Assembly: GCA_900555435.1 (NCBI GenBank)
Contig: USLH01000046.1
Span: forward strand, 1-16,224
Direction: 5' to 3'
DNA length: 16,224 bases
Origin: an uncultured Oscillospiraceae bacterium
GTDB lineage: Bacteria; Bacillota; Clostridia; Oscillospirales; Ruminococcaceae
Part shown: in pieces, positions 14,265-16,224 of the stretch
Position numbering within the stretch: position 1 is the first letter of the stretch
How the letters are laid out: the number at the start of each line of letters is the position of its first letter
Made by a program: the position numbers and the translations under genes
Notes under the pieces: model-generated
What the model was told of the DNA's origin: nothing
Seen by the model: the letters and a program-made list of their open reading frames with translations, nothing else
Database searches by the model: none

Positions 14265-15208
14265 AAAATTCCTTCCGCCCGTTTCTGTAATTTCCCGTCC
14301 GGAGCCACCTTCTGAGGCTCCAAAAACCGGGTGATGAGGTACCCTTCCCGGACGCCCGCCCGGCTCACAAAGAAGTCGGTGCAGTCAAACCGCTTAGCGA
14401 TCCCCCGGACGATCAGAAGACCCGGCACCATGCTGAACATCCGCTCCGGCACCAGCTTATAGGCCTGCTTGGAGAGCTCCGCTTCATCGCTGCAGGCGAT
14501 CTTGATGACCCGGTCAAGCTCCTCTGTCGTAAACCGCGCACCGTCCTTGGGAAGCCCCAGAAGCTCCTGACAAAGCTGCAGGGACATCCGCATGGTGCCG
14601 CCGATGCCGCAGACGGAAGCCCCCTTCTCCACCGGCCAGTCCACGGCGTCCAGCTGCTCCTTGATTGCTTTCCGCATCTTTTCTCGCTCCTTCTCCCCGG
14701 GGATCAAGCCGGAAACGAACTGGGTGTGGAGCGCCAAGGAGCCCATAGGAATGCTCAGAAGATCCCGGGGGCCTTTTCCGTCGAACCAGACAAGCTCCGT
14801 GCTGCCGCCGCCGATGTCGGCTAACAGTCCCTTCTCCATGGGATAGAACCGGGTGGCGCCGATGAAGTCCAGACGGGCCTCTTCCTTGCCGGAAATAATT
14901 TCTGGTGTGATGCCGGTGACCCGCTGCATCTGATTCAAGACCTCGTCCTGATTGCAGATGTTCCGAAGGGAGGCGGTGGCGAAGATCCCCGCCCCGTCTA
15001 CATTGAAGTTTTCAAGGATCTCCCGCAGGGCTTCCAAGGCAAGGCAGGCCCGCTCGATCCCCGACTGGGTCAGCCGCCCCTTTTTCACATACCCGGCAAG
15101 CCCCGCCATCACCTTTTTCCCGATGACTTGGGTGATGACGCCGTTTTCCTCCCGAAAGATGGAAAGACGGACGGAGTTTGAACCCATATCAATGATTCCG
15201 TACAGCAT
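14261..15208 (-). CDS. ppx: Exopolyphosphatase, Ppx/GppA family
   Basis: This is a 315-residue ASKHA-fold phosphatase that releases phosphate from the ends of polyphosphate, or pppGpp 5'-phosphate in GppA-type members. DMGSNSVRLSIF (residues 7-18) is the phosphate-1 loop, then come TASLRN, IISGKEEARLDFIGA and the phosphate-2 loop LLADIGGGSTEL, followed by SIPMGSLAL. It has only the N-terminal two-lobe domain and lacks the C-terminal HD-like extension of the roughly 500-residue E. coli Ppx. AGGAGG lies eight bases before the ATG. Its stop overlaps the ppk1 start (ATGA), so breakdown and synthesis of polyphosphate are co-transcribed. A choice between Ppx and GppA activity rests on this neighbourhood. 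Confidence 0.9.
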   Translation of the reverse strand: MLYGIIDMGSNSVRLSIFREENGVITQVIGKKVMAGLAGYVKKGRLTQSGIERACLALEALREILENFNVDGAGIFATASLRNICNQDEVLNQMQRVTGITPEIISGKEEARLDFIGATRFYPMEKGLLADIGGGSTELVWFDGKGPRDLLSIPMGSLALHTQFVSGLIPGEKEREKMRKAIKEQLDAVDWPVEKGASVCGIGGTMRMSLQLCQELLGLPKDGARFTTEELDRVIKIACSDEAELSKQAYKLVPERMFSMVPGLLIVRGIAKRFDCTDFFVSRAGVREGYLITRFLEPQKVAPDGKLQKRAEGIL

Positions 15209-15253
15209 AGCATTTCCTCCTCTGTGCGGCTTTTTACAAAGTATTCCAGTTTT

Positions 15254-15281
15254 ATTATACCTCTTTTTTCCTTCCCGTCTA
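15254..15281 (-). promoter_or_regulatory. Promoter of the ppx-ppk-DUF362 unit
   Basis: On the minus strand TAGACG (15276-15281) and a perfect TATAAT (15254-15259) are separated by 16 bases, about 45 bases before the ppx start. I see no obvious Pho box. Confidence 0.6.
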
Positions 15282-15308
15282 TCACAATTTCGTAAATTTC
15301 CGCCCCTT

Positions 15309-15338
15309 TTGTTTATCCTTTTTTATCCGGGGCATACT
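15309..15338 (+). promoter_or_regulatory. Promoter of the DUF1540 gene
   Basis: TTGTTT (15309-15314) and CATACT (15333-15338) are separated by 18 bases, 34 bases before the ATG. It diverges from the ppx promoter. Both elements are moderate matches to the sigma-A consensus. Confidence 0.4.
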
Positions 15339-15372
15339 TTTCTTGAATCAAAAACGAAAGGAGGCGTCCTGT

Positions 15373-15537
15373 ATGGCAGATACCGCAAACCGGAGCATCA
15401 AGTGCAGCGTTACCCAGTGCTCCCACCACTGCAGCGGGGAAAACTACTGTTCCCTCAACTGCGTCACCATCGGCACCCATGAAGCAAACCCCACCATGGT
15501 TCAATGCACCGACTGTGAATCCTTCGAGGCAAAATAA
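15373..15537 (+). CDS. DUF1540 small cysteine-rich protein
   Basis: This is a 54-residue soluble protein matching the DUF1540 pattern. It starts IKCSVTQCSHHCSGENYC (residues 9-26) and ends VGTHE-like, here IGTHEANPTMVQCTDCESF. Seven Cys and several His suggest a small metal-binding (probably zinc) protein; the family has no known function and is common in spore-forming Clostridia. I chose ATG at 15373 because AAAGGAGG lies eight bases upstream; the open frame's earlier ATG at 15343 has no such site. It has its own promoter and a strong terminator, so it is a stand-alone gene between the divergent ppx unit and asnA. Confidence 0.85.
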   Translation: MADTANRSIKCSVTQCSHHCSGENYCSLNCVTIGTHEANPTMVQCTDCESFEAK

Positions 15538-15546
15538 TCAAAATTT

Positions 15547-15590
15547 CCCGGCTCCGGAACCTCATTCCGGAGCCGGGATTCTTTTTTCTT
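15547..15590 (+). terminator. Strong terminator of the DUF1540 gene
   Basis: Thirteen perfect pairs, CCCGGCTCCGGAA (15547-15559) with TTCCGGAGCCGGG (15565-15577), close a five-base loop. ATTCTTTTTTC follows. It lies nine bases after the stop codon. Confidence 0.92.
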
Positions 15591-15637
15591 CCGCCAAATT
15601 CCACAAAAGGCAGCCTTCAGCAGCGCTCTCGTTTTTC

Positions 15638-15666
15638 TTGCTATTTTCCCGCTTTTATGCTATGCT
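15638..15666 (+). promoter_or_regulatory. Promoter of asnA
   Basis: TTGCTA (15638-15643) and TATGCT (15661-15666) are separated by 17 bases, with TGC before the -10 (extended -10). The start lies about 31 bases before the asnA ATG, which leaves no room for a T-box or riboswitch leader. Confidence 0.7.
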
Positions 15667-15704
15667 TAAATAAAGTTTTGATTCCCACAAGAGGAGGCCG
15701 TCAT

Positions 15705-16224
15705 ATGTCACTATCCAAGGTCCAGCTGCCGGAGGGCTACCGCCCGGCCCTGGACATCCTGCAGACGGAAATCGCCATCAAGCTGGTCAAGGACACCTTT
15801 GAACGGGAGCTTGCACAGAAGCTCCACCTGACCCGTGTGTCCGCTCCCCTGTTCGTCCGGAAGAACAGCGGCATCAACGACGACTTGAATGGTGTCGAAC
15901 GCCCCGTTTCCTTCGACATCTCCGACATCGGCGAGGAAGTGGAGATCGTCCACTCTCTTGCCAAATGGAAGCGTCTTGCCTTAAAGCGCTACAACTTCGG
16001 CCCCAACACCGGCCTTTACACCGACATGAACGCCATCCGCCGGGACGAGGAGCTGGATAACCTCCACTCCGTCTATGTGGACCAGTGGGACTGGGAAAAG
16101 ATCATCACGGTGGAGGACCGCAATGAGACCTACCTGAAAAACGTGGTGCGCTGCATCGTGTCTGCGGTGTGCGCCACCGAGATGAACCTGCACGCCATGT
16201 TCCCCCAGCTGCAGGATCTGCCCC
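15705..16224 (+). CDS. asnA: Aspartate-ammonia ligase AsnA (5' part, cut by window end)
   Basis: AsnA is the ammonia-dependent, ATP-to-AMP asparagine synthetase, related to class II aminoacyl-tRNA synthetases. The visible 173 codons match the family well: LDILQTEIAIKLVKDTFERELAQKL near the start, LTRVSAPLFV, then the signature SLAKWKRLALKRYNFG (about residues 86-101), GLYTDMNAIRRDEELDNLHSVYVDQWDWEK and, near the end, NVVRCIVSAVCATE. The full protein should be about 330-340 residues, so roughly half is missing beyond the window. GAGGAGG lies seven bases before the ATG. Confidence 0.95.
   Translation, partial: MSLSKVQLPEGYRPALDILQTEIAIKLVKDTFERELAQKLHLTRVSAPLFVRKNSGINDDLNGVERPVSFDISDIGEEVEIVHSLAKWKRLALKRYNFGPNTGLYTDMNAIRRDEELDNLHSVYVDQWDWEKIITVEDRNETYLKNVVRCIVSAVCATEMNLHAMFPQLQDLP

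Noticed and set aside
1..16224. CRISPR arrays, tRNA or rRNA genes, insertion sequences, phage or defence systems
   Set aside because: I saw no regularly spaced repeats, no tRNA-like cloverleaf with CCA end, and no transposase, integrase, toxin or nuclease motif.

Overview
This window looks like an ordinary housekeeping and metabolic stretch of chromosome from a spore-forming, fairly GC-rich Clostridia, most likely a gut Oscillospiraceae-type Firmicute. The grounds are a SpoIIGA-type sporulation protease, strong AGGAGG-type ribosome binding sites, TGn-extended -10 promoters, Clostridia-type small families (DUF1540, DUF4830), a stand-alone MsmK/UgpC-type sugar ATPase, and AsnA at the right edge. 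The genus cannot be named from this sequence. I see no rRNA, tRNA, CRISPR array, insertion sequence or phage gene.

Layout from left to right. Positions 1-476 hold no gene I can support. spoIIGA (477-1328, minus) follows, with a promoter whose odd geometry resembles Spo0A-controlled spoIIG. Next come an HSL-family alpha/beta hydrolase (1508-2359, minus), the MsmK/UgpC-type ABC ATPase (2440-3561, minus) and a DUF4830 lipoprotein-like or membrane-anchored protein (3748-4179, minus). A decayed DUF454/YbaN gene (4301-4619, plus) converges on an EF-G-like GTPase (4668-6737, minus), and a perfect palindromic terminator lies between them. An AraC-type regulator (7022-7891) sits directly behind an Amidase_3 cell-wall hydrolase (7915-8664). 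Then come nagB (8720-9475) and pepT (9596-10819), each with its own promoter.

The right part is a polyphosphate operon read on the minus strand: ppx (14261-15208), ppk1 (12121-14264, broken by one missing base near 13634-13640) and a DUF362 protein with two 4Fe-4S clusters (10935-12068). ppx and ppk1 overlap by ATGA. No terminator separates ppk1 from the DUF362 gene, and a strong terminator closes the unit at 10891-10920. Divergent from ppx is a 54-residue Cys-rich DUF1540 protein with its own promoter and terminator, and then the start of asnA, which is cut by the window edge.

I did not find a convincing new multi-gene system. The most useful observations are two broken genes (ppk1 by a single-base frameshift, DUF454 by internal deletion plus a nonsense codon), the Spo0A-like spoIIGA promoter with no sigE within 476 bases downstream, the divergent G-motifs and structured leader of the EF-G-like gene, and an unusual residue at a catalytic-site position of NagB.
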